Source: JAKAXS01 sp041940525 (GTDB taxonomy: Bacteria; Pseudomonadota; Alphaproteobacteria; Rhizobiales; Hyphomicrobiaceae). Taken from it: a stretch of DNA of 30,684 nt. The stretch spans positions 1-30,684 of the forward strand of contig JBGTSB010000036.1 in the NCBI GenBank assembly GCA_041940525.1, given 5' to 3'. Positions 16,157 to 23,471 of this stretch are shown here, one piece after another. Every line of letters starts with the position of its first letter. Position 1 is the stretch's first letter. Below the pieces are notes generated by a model, which was not told where the DNA came from, searched no databases, and was given only the letters and a program-made list of their open reading frames with translations. The position numbers and the translations under genes were made by a program.

Positions 16157-16176
16157 CTTGTTCCGGCTGGAACAGC
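16157..16176 (+). terminator. Hairpin after bioZ (TGTTCC/GGAACA), possible terminator or short palindromic repeat
   Basis: TGTTCC (16159-16164) and GGAACA (16169-16174) form a perfect six-base stem with a GGCT loop, seven bases after the bioZ stop. No T-run follows, so it is not a classical terminator. The same arms recur at 21347-21362. Confidence 0.4.
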
Positions 16177-16245
16177 GCCCGTGAGCGGTCTGACGGATAG
16201 TCCCTCGCATGGAGATTGGCTCCAGCGAATAAGGGGACACAGACA

Positions 16246-16371
16246 ATGCAAGCTCAAGGTAAATCCAACGGCCTGATCTGGCCTTCAGTTATCGCCAGTG
16301 TCGTGGGCACCGTCATCATGGGGTTCTTGGTAATGGCCGGCCCGGTCAGTGCTGGCGTTCTGCCGTTCTAA
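16246..16371 (+). CDS. Small single-pass membrane protein, 41 residues, hypothetical
   Basis: ATG 16246 opens a 41-codon frame ending in TAA at 16369-16371. AAGGGG (16231-16236) lies nine bases before the ATG. The peptide starts MQAQGKSNG and then has one clear transmembrane segment at about residues 10-32 (LIWPSVIASVVGTVIMGFL and a few more). It ends with AGVLPF. A short polar positively charged N terminus followed by a helix suggests N-in orientation. It sits between the biotin operon and the GMC oxidoreductase gene (79 bases to its start), on the same strand as both. It could be a membrane anchor or helper for the oxidoreductase, but nothing shows this. I do not recognise a family. The regular reading frame, ribosome site and TM pattern support a real gene. 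Confidence 0.6.
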   Translation: MQAQGKSNGLIWPSVIASVVGTVIMGFLVMAGPVSAGVLPF

Positions 16372-16450
16372 CCATCCTTTCTGATGCGCTTCCGCGTGCC
16401 GTTGCGTTCCGGGACTGTTCCGGCTAGGCAAGGTCAATTCGGGAGCTGCC

Positions 16451-18121
16451 ATGTCACGACTTGCAAAACCTTTATCTGAACTGAAAGATCGCTACGACGT
16501 CGTTATCGTCGGCTCGGGCTACGGCGGTGGGGTTAGTGCCTCGCGGCTGTCACGCGCGGGAAAAAAGGTCGCCGTGCTGGAACGCGGCAAGGAATTCGTG
16601 ACCGGGGAATTCCCTGGCCGTTTCCCTGATCTCAAGAACCAACTGCAAATCACAACCAAGTCTTTGCGCACCGGCCCAGAAACCGGGCTGTTTGATGTGC
16701 GCGTTGGCGAAGACATGCACGTGCTGGTCGGCTGCGGGCTGGGCGGTGGTTCGCTCGTCAACGCTGGGGTGACGTTGCGGCCTGACGCTCGCGTTTTTGC
16801 CGACGAGGTCTGGCCAGGCCAGATTGCTCAAGACGGTTTTCTTGAAGAGGGCTTCAAGAGGGCTCTACGCTGGATCAAGCCGCAAAGTCATTCGCGTGCA
16901 CGCGAGATGACGAAGGCCAAGGTTTTGTCAGACGCGGGCGAAGCATTGGACCGCGAATTCGTTGCGCCACCCGTTGCCGTCAATTTTGATGGCGGCGTCA
17001 ATCCGGCTGGCATCGAGCAGCCGGCTTGCACGCTCTGCGGCGATTGCTGCGGTGGCTGCAACGTTGGTGCCAAGAACACCGTTGCCCTGACGTATCTACC
17101 TGATGCTTTGCGGCACGGCGCGGAGATTTTCACCGAGGTAACGGCCGAGCGCGTCGAAAAGTCTGCTGACGGCTGGCGTGTGAAGGTGCGCACGGGTGAA
17201 GGCGACAGAATGATCGAAGCGCCTGTCGTTATCTTGTCAGCCGGGACGCTGGGTTCAACGGAGATCTTGTTGCGCTCCGCTGCCGATGGGTTGCCTCTGT
17301 CGGAGCGGCTTGGGAAGGGCTTTTCCGCAAATGGCGACATCATCGCGTTTGGGTATGGCGCGAAGCCAAAGATTGATGCGGTCGGTATCGGGCATCCGCC
17401 GAAGCTTGAGGACCGCGAAATCGGTGCGTCAGTTTCGGGGCAGCTCGAATACCGCGATCCGGAAAAACTCGATAACCAGATGTGTGTGCAGGAAGGCGTT
17501 ATCCCATCAGCGCTGGCGCCTGTGCTGCCGTTGCTGTTTGTTCCGAACGGGCGCCTGCTCGGCGCACTCAAGAGCCTGATCTCCGGTGTCTACAATGGCC
17601 CGTTCGCGCATCTGCAGACTTACTTTGCTGTGTCACACGACAGTGCCTCGGGTGAATTTTCGTTAGCCGGTGACAAGATCAAGTTGTCCTGGCCAGGTGC
17701 AAAAGATGAGCCGGTCTACGCGCGGCTTGATGAGGCGCTGCGCGATATCGTTGGACACGGTGGCGGCAATTACGTGAAGAACCCGCTATCGGGATCAGTC
17801 ATGGGGCATCAGCCGGCAACCGCGCATCCGTTGGGCGGTTGCAGCATGGGACGGGACCGGGCATCCGGCGTCGTCAATCACAAATGCCAAGTGTTTGATG
17901 GCTCGGCTGGCGCTGGGTCGACGGCGGTGCACGAGGGTTTGTATGTTGTCGACGGTTCGATCGTCGCCCGCTCGCTTGGTGTCAATCCGTTGTTGACGAT
18001 TACTGCGTTGTCCGAACGCGCTATGATGCATTTTGCGGCCGATCACGGCTTGCGTTTCGATGATGCCGAGTATGAGGGTGAGTCCGTCGGCGTGGAGGCG
18101 CCTGGCAGCGTCGCTGCATAA
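16451..18121 (+). CDS. GMC-family FAD oxidoreductase (cholesterol-oxidase-like branch)
   Basis: This 556-residue flavoprotein has the FAD-binding motif VVIVGSGYGGGVSASRL starting at residue 17. The glycine-rich GCGLGGGSLVNAG follows at 94-106, and near the C terminus TAHPLGGCSMG and SLGVNPLLTITALSERA hold the catalytic region. A cysteine cluster at 193-203 (CTLCGDCCGGC) followed by NVGAKNT is typical of the cholesterol-oxidase-like branch of the GMC superfamily and might bind metal or an iron-sulfur cluster. Substrates in this branch are alcohols or sterol-like compounds, but the real one is unknown. There is no export signal, so the protein is cytoplasmic or membrane associated. GGGAG lies 6-10 bases before the ATG. 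The cyclase gene starts 25 bases after its stop, so the two may be co-transcribed. Confidence 0.85.
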   Translation: MSRLAKPLSELKDRYDVVIVGSGYGGGVSASRLSRAGKKVAVLERGKEFVTGEFPGRFPDLKNQLQITTKSLRTGPETGLFDVRVGEDMHVLVGCGLGGGSLVNAGVTLRPDARVFADEVWPGQIAQDGFLEEGFKRALRWIKPQSHSRAREMTKAKVLSDAGEALDREFVAPPVAVNFDGGVNPAGIEQPACTLCGDCCGGCNVGAKNTVALTYLPDALRHGAEIFTEVTAERVEKSADGWRVKVRTGEGDRMIEAPVVILSAGTLGSTEILLRSAADGLPLSERLGKGFSANGDIIAFGYGAKPKIDAVGIGHPPKLEDREIGASVSGQLEYRDPEKLDNQMCVQEGVIPSALAPVLPLLFVPNGRLLGALKSLISGVYNGPFAHLQTYFAVSHDSASGEFSLAGDKIKLSWPGAKDEPVYARLDEALRDIVGHGGGNYVKNPLSGSVMGHQPATAHPLGGCSMGRDRASGVVNHKCQVFDGSAGAGSTAVHEGLYVVDGSIVARSLGVNPLLTITALSERAMMHFAADHGLRFDDAEYEGESVGVEAPGSVAA

Positions 18122-18146
18122 CGCTCAAATCGCGAGGTGAATCCGG

Positions 18147-20312
18147 ATGACGTTGTGGCGCGCCGCGCAGCAGTTTTGGTTGGTGGCGGTGTTGCTTTGC
18201 GCAGCCGTGCTGTTGCGGATCTGGGACCCGGAGCCGATCGCCAGGCTAAGGCTGGTGGTCTTTGATACTTACCTGCGGATGGCACCGCGTGCGGCCGACC
18301 CGGCTATGCCGGTCAAGATCGTCGATATCGATACGGCCTCATTGGAACGAACTGGGCAGTGGCCGTGGCCGAGGACGCGCGTCGCCGAGATGATCAGCGC
18401 GCTGCGTGAGGCTGGTGCCAAATCGATCTCGCTCGATATCATACTGGCTGAACCCGACCGACTGTCGCCCAAGGCGCTGGCGGATCTGTTTCGCCGTCAC
18501 GATAGTGGAGACGTGCTTGTCGGCGCGGCGGGCCGATTGCCGTCCAACGATGCTGTGTTGGCCAAGGAGATTGCCGGCGGAAAGGTTGTGCTGGGTTTTG
18601 TCGCGCAGGACATTGCCGGGCGCACAGTTGGCAAGGCCAAGGCTGGATTTGCGATGGCCGGGGATGATCCCAGCTTGTTTCTGCCGCGGTTTTCAGGGGC
18701 TGTTGGCAGTTTGGCGGCGTTGGAAAAGGGCGCCGCTGGTTTGGGCAGTGTGAACTGGGTTCCGTCGGCAGACCTGGTTGTGCGCCGCATTCCCTTGCTA
18801 ATGAATGCCGGAGGCGTCATCTATCCGTCTTTGGCGCTTGAGGCTTTGCGGGTCGGGTCCGGTGAGACGACTATCGTCGTCAAGGCGTCCGGCGGCAGCG
18901 GTATTCAGGCGTTCGGTCAGCAGACGGGGATCGAGCTGATCAAGTCCGGGTCTTACGTGTTACCTGCGACGTCGGATGGCGAGCTCTGGCTGAAGTTCGC
19001 TCCAGCGGACGACAAGCGCTACATCCCTGCACACCGGATCGTCGAGAAGACGTTCGAGAGGGCTGAGGTTGAAGGCAAGCACATCTTCATCGGCGCGAGT
19101 GCGCCAGGATTGCTGGATCTGCGCGCCACGCCGCTGCACGCGTCCGTTCCGGGCGTTGAGATCCACGCACAGGCGCTAGAACAGATGTTGTCTGGCGATC
19201 ATCTTGTCCGTCCGGCCTACGCGACAGGGGCCGGTCTGTTGTTCATCATCGTGGCTGGGGCTGGTGTCGGTTTCGCCTTGTTGCTGGCTGGGCCTTTGGT
19301 GGCGGCCATGGCTGGTCTGGTTGCTATTGCGGCCGTCTTTGGTTTCTCCTGGTGGAGCTTTAAGGGTCCGGGCCTGTTGTTCGATCCGGTGTACCCATCG
19401 TTGGCGCTCGCGGCCGTTTATCTCGTCACGTCTCTGACCAAGTTCGTCACGGCGGAGGTAGAGCGCGCTTATGTACGCCGCGCGTTCAGTCATTACGTGG
19501 CGCCGCAGCTCGTAGAGCAGCTGGCCGAGGACGCGAGTGCATTGAAGCTTGGCGGAGAGACGCGCGAAGTAACGATCCTGTTCTCCGATGTTCGGGGCTT
19601 TTCGCGCATTTCGGAAGGGCTAGACGCGGAAGAGCTCGTGCGCTTCATCAACGAGTTGTTCACGCCGGTCGCAGATATCATCCTGGAAGAGCAAGGCACC
19701 ATCGACAAGTTCATGGGTGACGCAGTCATGGCGTTCTGGAACGCGCCGGTTCCCGATAAGAACCATGCCCGGAGTGCTTGCCGTGCGGCGTTGCGTATGC
19801 TCGCGGCCGTTGATGAGCTGAACCGGCAGAAGGCCGTAAAGGCGGCGGTGGAGGGTAAGCCTCATGTGCCAGTTCGTATCGGTGTCGGACTGAACACAGG
19901 GGACTGTGTCGTTGGTAACGTTGGCTCACCACAGCGCTTCGATTATTCGATTTTGGGTGATGTTGTAAACGTGGCGGCCCGGCTGGAGGAATCCACCAAG
20001 GCGTTTGGGGCGCCTGTTATTGTCGGTGAAGCGACGATGGCGCAGGCGCAAGACTTTGCCTTTATCGAGATTGGCAAGGTGCCTTTGCGCGGCAAGGATC
20101 GGGAAGAACGCGTGTTCGCTCTTGTCGGTGACGAAGGCGTCGCCAGGAGCGACGCTTTCTCAGCGCTAAAGAAAGCGCAGGTACGATTGCTGCGGGCATT
20201 GGATGCGGGTGACGCAAGGGAGGCAGAAAAAGCTTTGGCTGAGGCCAGGGCAGTGAGCCTGCCTGGTCTCAGCCAATTGTTCGAGGCCTACGCGGCCAAG
20301 CTTGCGGCCTAA
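18147..20312 (+). CDS. CHASE2 domain adenylate cyclase, membrane bound
   Basis: A 721-residue sensor cyclase. One transmembrane helix (about 10-25) leads into an extracytoplasmic CHASE2 domain (about 30-345, with VKIVDIDTASLERTGQWPWPR). Two or three helices follow (about 357-430), then a class III cyclase domain (about 470-660). The catalytic residues are complete: metal aspartates Asp481 (FSDVRGF) and Asp525 (GDAVMAFW), the adenine-selecting Lys521 and Asp599, and Asn608 and Arg612 for the transition state. It should make cAMP in response to an unknown envelope signal. The stop codon is two bases from the stop of a convergent FecR-domain gene, which encodes an exported protein that might work in the same sensing system. 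The start is preceded by GAGGTGAATCCGG, a usable ribosome site. Confidence 0.92.
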   Translation: MTLWRAAQQFWLVAVLLCAAVLLRIWDPEPIARLRLVVFDTYLRMAPRAADPAMPVKIVDIDTASLERTGQWPWPRTRVAEMISALREAGAKSISLDIILAEPDRLSPKALADLFRRHDSGDVLVGAAGRLPSNDAVLAKEIAGGKVVLGFVAQDIAGRTVGKAKAGFAMAGDDPSLFLPRFSGAVGSLAALEKGAAGLGSVNWVPSADLVVRRIPLLMNAGGVIYPSLALEALRVGSGETTIVVKASGGSGIQAFGQQTGIELIKSGSYVLPATSDGELWLKFAPADDKRYIPAHRIVEKTFERAEVEGKHIFIGASAPGLLDLRATPLHASVPGVEIHAQALEQMLSGDHLVRPAYATGAGLLFIIVAGAGVGFALLLAGPLVAAMAGLVAIAAVFGFSWWSFKGPGLLFDPVYPSLALAAVYLVTSLTKFVTAEVERAYVRRAFSHYVAPQLVEQLAEDASALKLGGETREVTILFSDVRGFSRISEGLDAEELVRFINELFTPVADIILEEQGTIDKFMGDAVMAFWNAPVPDKNHARSACRAALRMLAAVDELNRQKAVKAAVEGKPHVPVRIGVGLNTGDCVVGNVGSPQRFDYSILGDVVNVAARLEESTKAFGAPVIVGEATMAQAQDFAFIEIGKVPLRGKDREERVFALVGDEGVARSDAFSALKKAQVRLLRALDAGDAREAEKALAEARAVSLPGLSQLFEAYAAKLAA

Positions 20313-20314
20313 GC

Positions 20315-21274
20315 TTAGTAGCGCGGGCGGTGGCGGCGGTGGCCGCCGTGATGACGTTTGCCGCCGCGTGACTTGCCAATGGCGATACCGGCCGCGATGC
20401 CAGCAGCGATGCCAAGTGCTTCCATGGCCGCTTTGTCGTTGGCCTTTTGGCGGCGGCGCTTTCTTTCAGCACGACGCCGGCGCTGCTTCTTGACCTTGCG
20501 CTTCTTGGTGTACTTTTTCTTTGCTTTCGGCCGCGTCGTCGCGCGCGTTGGTGGCGGCGGATCGTCCTTGGCCTCCGGCAAATCGATGTCGAGTAAGATT
20601 GCTTCGCGCGTTAAAACCGGCGGGCTCAAGTTAGGTTTGTCATCGATGAACGGGAAGACCTCGTCGAGGTCGTCGTCATCTTTCTTGATCTTGTTCCAGC
20701 GGTTTGGCGGATCAACGGAGCCGTCATCGGTGATGCGGATAAGTTTTCCGGGTTCGTCCAGGTCACGGCATGTGCCGCGGTCGTTACAGGCACGCACCGC
20801 ACCTTCGTGGAGAAGCAGCCAGCTGACGCCGTTGTCTTGCACAAAAACGTCGAAGATGGTGCCGCGCACCGTGATCGACGCCTGAGGCACGCGAACGACG
20901 TAGCTTGGCTTGGACGCCACGCCGGTGATGAAGCGGAAAGCGCCTTTAACGAGATTGACGGCGATGTTGCCTTTGGTCTTCTCGCCGTCATAGACGAACT
21001 TATCCAGACGTAGCCGGGCACCGGGGCCCAAGGCCATCTTGGTGTTGTCGTTGAGCTTGAGTTCGCTTGACGCGTCGGCCGCGACTTCGATGAGTTCGTG
21101 TTGGTGAACGTTGTTGCCGTCTGCCAGCGTACGCAGGTCGCCATCAAGGGCGGCGGTCACTTGGTTTACGACAACGACGGCTGCGCCGATCGGTTCGGCT
21201 GCTATCGCTAGCCTTGGCATCAGGGCCAGAGCTGCGAGGCTCAATAGCCATTTCGTGCGAGGCATGGCGGGCAC
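20315..21274 (-). CDS. FecR-domain exported protein with highly basic C-terminal tail
   Basis: A 319-residue protein with a Sec signal peptide (cleavage likely after Ala25, AIA-AEP). A FecR domain covers about 45-165; it contains the usual SSELKLNDNTKMALGPGARL and ITVRGTIFDV motifs and a Cys163/Cys169 pair. There follow an acidic stretch (198-212), a proline run (239-242), a lysine/arginine-rich block (243-279), a glycine-zipper-like GIAAGIAAGIAIGKS (288-302) and a His/Arg-rich end. FecR domains in such free-standing exported proteins are of unknown function and lie in the envelope. The basic tail could bind LPS, peptidoglycan or another polyanion; this is inference. The gene is convergent with the CHASE2 cyclase gene, with a two-base gap. 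A terminator-like hairpin lies shortly ahead of its start. Confidence 0.85.
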   Translation of the reverse strand: MPAMPRTKWLLSLAALALMPRLAIAAEPIGAAVVVVNQVTAALDGDLRTLADGNNVHQHELIEVAADASSELKLNDNTKMALGPGARLRLDKFVYDGEKTKGNIAVNLVKGAFRFITGVASKPSYVVRVPQASITVRGTIFDVFVQDNGVSWLLLHEGAVRACNDRGTCRDLDEPGKLIRITDDGSVDPPNRWNKIKKDDDDLDEVFPFIDDKPNLSPPVLTREAILLDIDLPEAKDDPPPPTRATTRPKAKKKYTKKRKVKKQRRRRAERKRRRQKANDKAAMEALGIAAGIAAGIAIGKSRGGKRHHGGHRRHRPRY

Positions 21275-21292
21275 TCCCTAAGTCAGTAGTAT

Positions 21293-21322
21293 CAAAAACA
21301 GGTTCAACCCGTTGGGTTGAGC
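21293..21322 (-). terminator. Rho-independent terminator-like hairpin after the LysR gene, ahead of fecR-like gene
   Basis: On the minus strand GCTCAACCC and GGGTTGAAC pair around AAC as a nine-base stem with one G-T wobble, followed after three bases by TTTTT (21298-21294). It lies 112 bases past the LysR stop and only about 27 bases before the FecR start codon. It therefore either ends LysR transcription or sits in the FecR leader as an attenuator-like element. Confidence 0.6.
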
Positions 21323-21346
21323 GTGAATGGTTTCTGGTCTTGGGGC

Positions 21347-21362
21347 TGTTCCGTGCGGAACA
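21347..21362. repeat. Second copy of the TGTTCC-N4-GGAACA palindromic hairpin
   Basis: TGTTCC (21347-21352) and GGAACA (21357-21362) form a perfect six-base stem around GTGC. Read on the minus strand it has the same flanks as the copy after bioZ (CTTGTTCC-N4-GGAACAGC). It lies in the LysR-FecR gap, so it may belong to a dispersed family of short palindromes. Confidence 0.45.
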
Positions 21363-21433
21363 AGTCCGAAATACTGCCTACAATACGCTGACGACCCTGG
21401 TTTGAGCCGTACGCTTTGAAAATCGGCGCGATT

Positions 21434-22342
21434 CTAACGCTGTTGCAGGCTGCTGGAAAGGTCGCGGAAGCGTTCGACAGCAAAGTTGATGAACGAACGG
21501 ACACGCGGCACCGCCGATCGTGCTGCAGGAAATACCAAGTTGAGCCCAACATTGTGGGCTGCGAAAGGCTGTAGCACGGGGACCAGGCGCCCAGCCGCGA
21601 TGTCATTGGCAACATCAATAAACGATTTGTACACCAAGCCTTCGTGATCGATAGCCCAAGTGCGGAGCATTTCGCCGTCATTTGTGCTCAAAGCTGGTGT
21701 TATGCGCGGTGCAACGTGCCGGCCGTCGATCATCATCGTCCACGGCATCTTCTGCTTGTTGCGTACAAGGAAGAGGCAACGGTGGTTGGCGAGATCCTTG
21801 GGGTGTTTGGGAACGCCGTGCTTTTTCAGATACTTTGGCGACGCGACTACAACCCGATCGTTTTTCAGAAGTGGGCGTGAGACGAGGTTTGAGTCTTCCA
21901 GCTTGCCGTAGCGGAAGGCGATATCGACCTCGCTAGAGATCATGTCCGATATATCGTCGATCAGGTGCAACTCGGGCTGAATGTGCGGGTGCTGTTTGGC
22001 GAAGGCCGTTAGCATGGGCGCAATGTAGCGGCGGCCAAGGTCAGATGGGGCGGACACGCGCAAAGGGCCCTTGAGCGGGCCTTGTGATTTTCCGATCGCG
22101 GACTCGAGAGTTTCAACTTCGGTCAGAATGCGTTCAACGGATTCGAGGAAGGTTTGGCCTTCCGGCGTCAGAGCGACGGCCCGCGTTGAGCGGGTTAAGA
22201 GCGGCGTGCCCAGCCTAATTTCCAGAGCCTTCAGACGTTGGCTGACGGCGCCTGGAGACAAGCCCAGTTCGCGGCCGGCGGCGGACATGTTCGCCAGCGC
22301 TGCGATGCGCCGGAATAGCCGCATATCTGAAAGAAGATCCAT
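21434..22342 (-). CDS. LysR family transcriptional regulator
   Basis: This 302-residue protein has the N-terminal winged helix-turn-helix (residues 1-60, with RRIAALANMSAAGRELGLS and SQRLKALEIRLGTPLL). A linker helix follows, then a periplasmic-binding-type effector domain from about residue 90 (LRVSAPSDLGRRYIAPML). The DNA-binding part and effector domain resemble the large DsdC/YhaJ-like group with RSTRAVALTPEG after the wing. Regulators of this type usually activate or repress a divergent gene and control their own expression. Here the divergent gene is the Tat-exported deacetylase-like protein, and a perfect palindrome lies five bases before the LysR start. The effector is unknown. The length and domain order are standard. 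Confidence 0.92.
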   Translation of the reverse strand: MDLLSDMRLFRRIAALANMSAAGRELGLSPGAVSQRLKALEIRLGTPLLTRSTRAVALTPEGQTFLESVERILTEVETLESAIGKSQGPLKGPLRVSAPSDLGRRYIAPMLTAFAKQHPHIQPELHLIDDISDMISSEVDIAFRYGKLEDSNLVSRPLLKNDRVVVASPKYLKKHGVPKHPKDLANHRCLFLVRNKQKMPWTMMIDGRHVAPRITPALSTNDGEMLRTWAIDHEGLVYKSFIDVANDIAAGRLVPVLQPFAAHNVGLNLVFPAARSAVPRVRSFINFAVERFRDLSSSLQQR

Positions 22343-22346
22343 GATT

Positions 22347-22363
22347 GTTTAGTAACACTAAAC
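22347..22363. promoter_or_regulatory. Perfect palindrome GTTTAGT-AAC-ACTAAAC, candidate LysR operator
   Basis: The 17-base site has seven-base perfect arms around AAC. It has the T-N11-A form of LysR recognition sites and lies in the gap between the LysR gene (start at 22342) and the divergent deacetylase gene (22464). Its place next to the regulator start suggests autoregulation. The rest of the gap holds no gene. Confidence 0.65.
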
Positions 22364-22463
22364 GGTGATTTCGCAAGCGGACCGGTTCTGCCTGTATGCG
22401 TTCTTTTCTATTTCACTGGCATTGACCGCTTCCGGATCAAATTCACTTAAGGATCGTGCAGAC

Positions 22464-23441
22464 ATGCAAGGCAGCAATATCAAAGGTGGAACGCGGCGGG
22501 ACTTCTTGGCCGGCTCTGCTGTGGCAGCTGGGGCGATGACGTTGGCCGCGAACAGCGCACTGGCGCAAAGTGGCCAGAATGCTGGCATTGCGTCCGCCTC
22601 GGGGTTCTGGCCGGGCGGTGCGCAGCTGGTGATTTCGATCTCGATGCAGTTCGAGGCTGGGGCGCAGGGCGAACGTGCGGAGGGCCCGTTTCCGCCGCTT
22701 GAGGCGCAATACACCGATACCATTACGCCGACGTGGTTTGACTACGGCATGAATGAGGGCATCCCGCGTTTGCTCGCCCTTTGGGACAAGCATGGAGTGA
22801 AGGTGACGTCGCACATGGTCGGCAAGGCCGTGGAGCTTCGGCCAGATCTTGCGCGCGAGGTGGTGGCGCGGGGGCACGAGGCGGCTGCCCATGGGCAGAC
22901 GTGGACGCCGCAATACTCAATGAGCCCAACTGAAGAGCGTAGATCGTATGAGGCCAATATCGAGACGGTTGAGCGGATCACCGGCGCGCGGCCGGTTGGC
23001 TTCAACGCGTTTTGGATGCGCCAGACACCTAAAACGCTAGAGATCCTTCAAGACCTGGGGTTCGAATACCATATCGATGATCTCGGGCGGGATGAGCCAT
23101 CGATCACTCAGGTTCGTGGCAAGCCGTTCGGGGTTGTGCCGTATACATTGAGAAACAATGACATAGGGCGGTTTACCAACACAGCAATGACCGGGGCAGC
23201 TTTCACTCAGGAGCTTAAAGACGAGTTCGATGTGCTTTATGTAGAGGGTGCCAAGCGCCGTCGCTTGATGTCAATTTCGACGCATGACCGGATCGCGGGG
23301 CAACCCCGCGTTATCAGGGCGCTGGACGAGTTTTTGACTTATGCGCGCCAGAAACAAAACGTAGCGTTCATGCGAAAAGACGAGATAAGCCGTTGGGCGC
23401 TAGCCCAGCCGGATACGCCAAGGAACGAGCCGCGTTCTTGA
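22464..23441 (+). CDS. Tat-exported polysaccharide deacetylase-fold (PuuE-like) protein
   Basis: A 325-residue protein with a twin-arginine signal (TRRDFLAGSAVAAG, arginines 11-12) and a likely cleavage after ALA at 34. The mature part has a NodB/polysaccharide deacetylase fold: WPGGAQLVISISMQFEAGA at 49-67, VTSHMVGKAVE at 114-124, and GHEAAAHGQTW with His138 and His143. The metal-binding aspartate of typical deacetylases is absent in the first motif, which here reads SMQFEAG. This resembles the PuuE allantoinase-like branch, which can work without metal. The substrate is unknown and would be met in the periplasm. An earlier in-frame ATG at 22365 is rejected because it lies next to the operator and would bury the signal peptide. 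AAGGA is ten bases before ATG 22464. Confidence 0.8.
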   Translation: MQGSNIKGGTRRDFLAGSAVAAGAMTLAANSALAQSGQNAGIASASGFWPGGAQLVISISMQFEAGAQGERAEGPFPPLEAQYTDTITPTWFDYGMNEGIPRLLALWDKHGVKVTSHMVGKAVELRPDLAREVVARGHEAAAHGQTWTPQYSMSPTEERRSYEANIETVERITGARPVGFNAFWMRQTPKTLEILQDLGFEYHIDDLGRDEPSITQVRGKPFGVVPYTLRNNDIGRFTNTAMTGAAFTQELKDEFDVLYVEGAKRRRLMSISTHDRIAGQPRVIRALDEFLTYARQKQNVAFMRKDEISRWALAQPDTPRNEPRS

Positions 23442-23471
23442 GGTGAAGGGCCCGCCAACCTGGGAGGATCT

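Noticed and set aside
16888..17571. Antisense open frame of 227 codons within the GMC oxidoreductase gene
   Set aside because: Shadow frame rich in Ser, Pro and Arg without any recognisable motif.
22365..22463. Earlier in-frame start of the deacetylase-like gene
   Set aside because: It would place the start beside the operator and add about 33 residues before the Tat signal; ATG 22464 has AAGGA and puts the signal at the N terminus.
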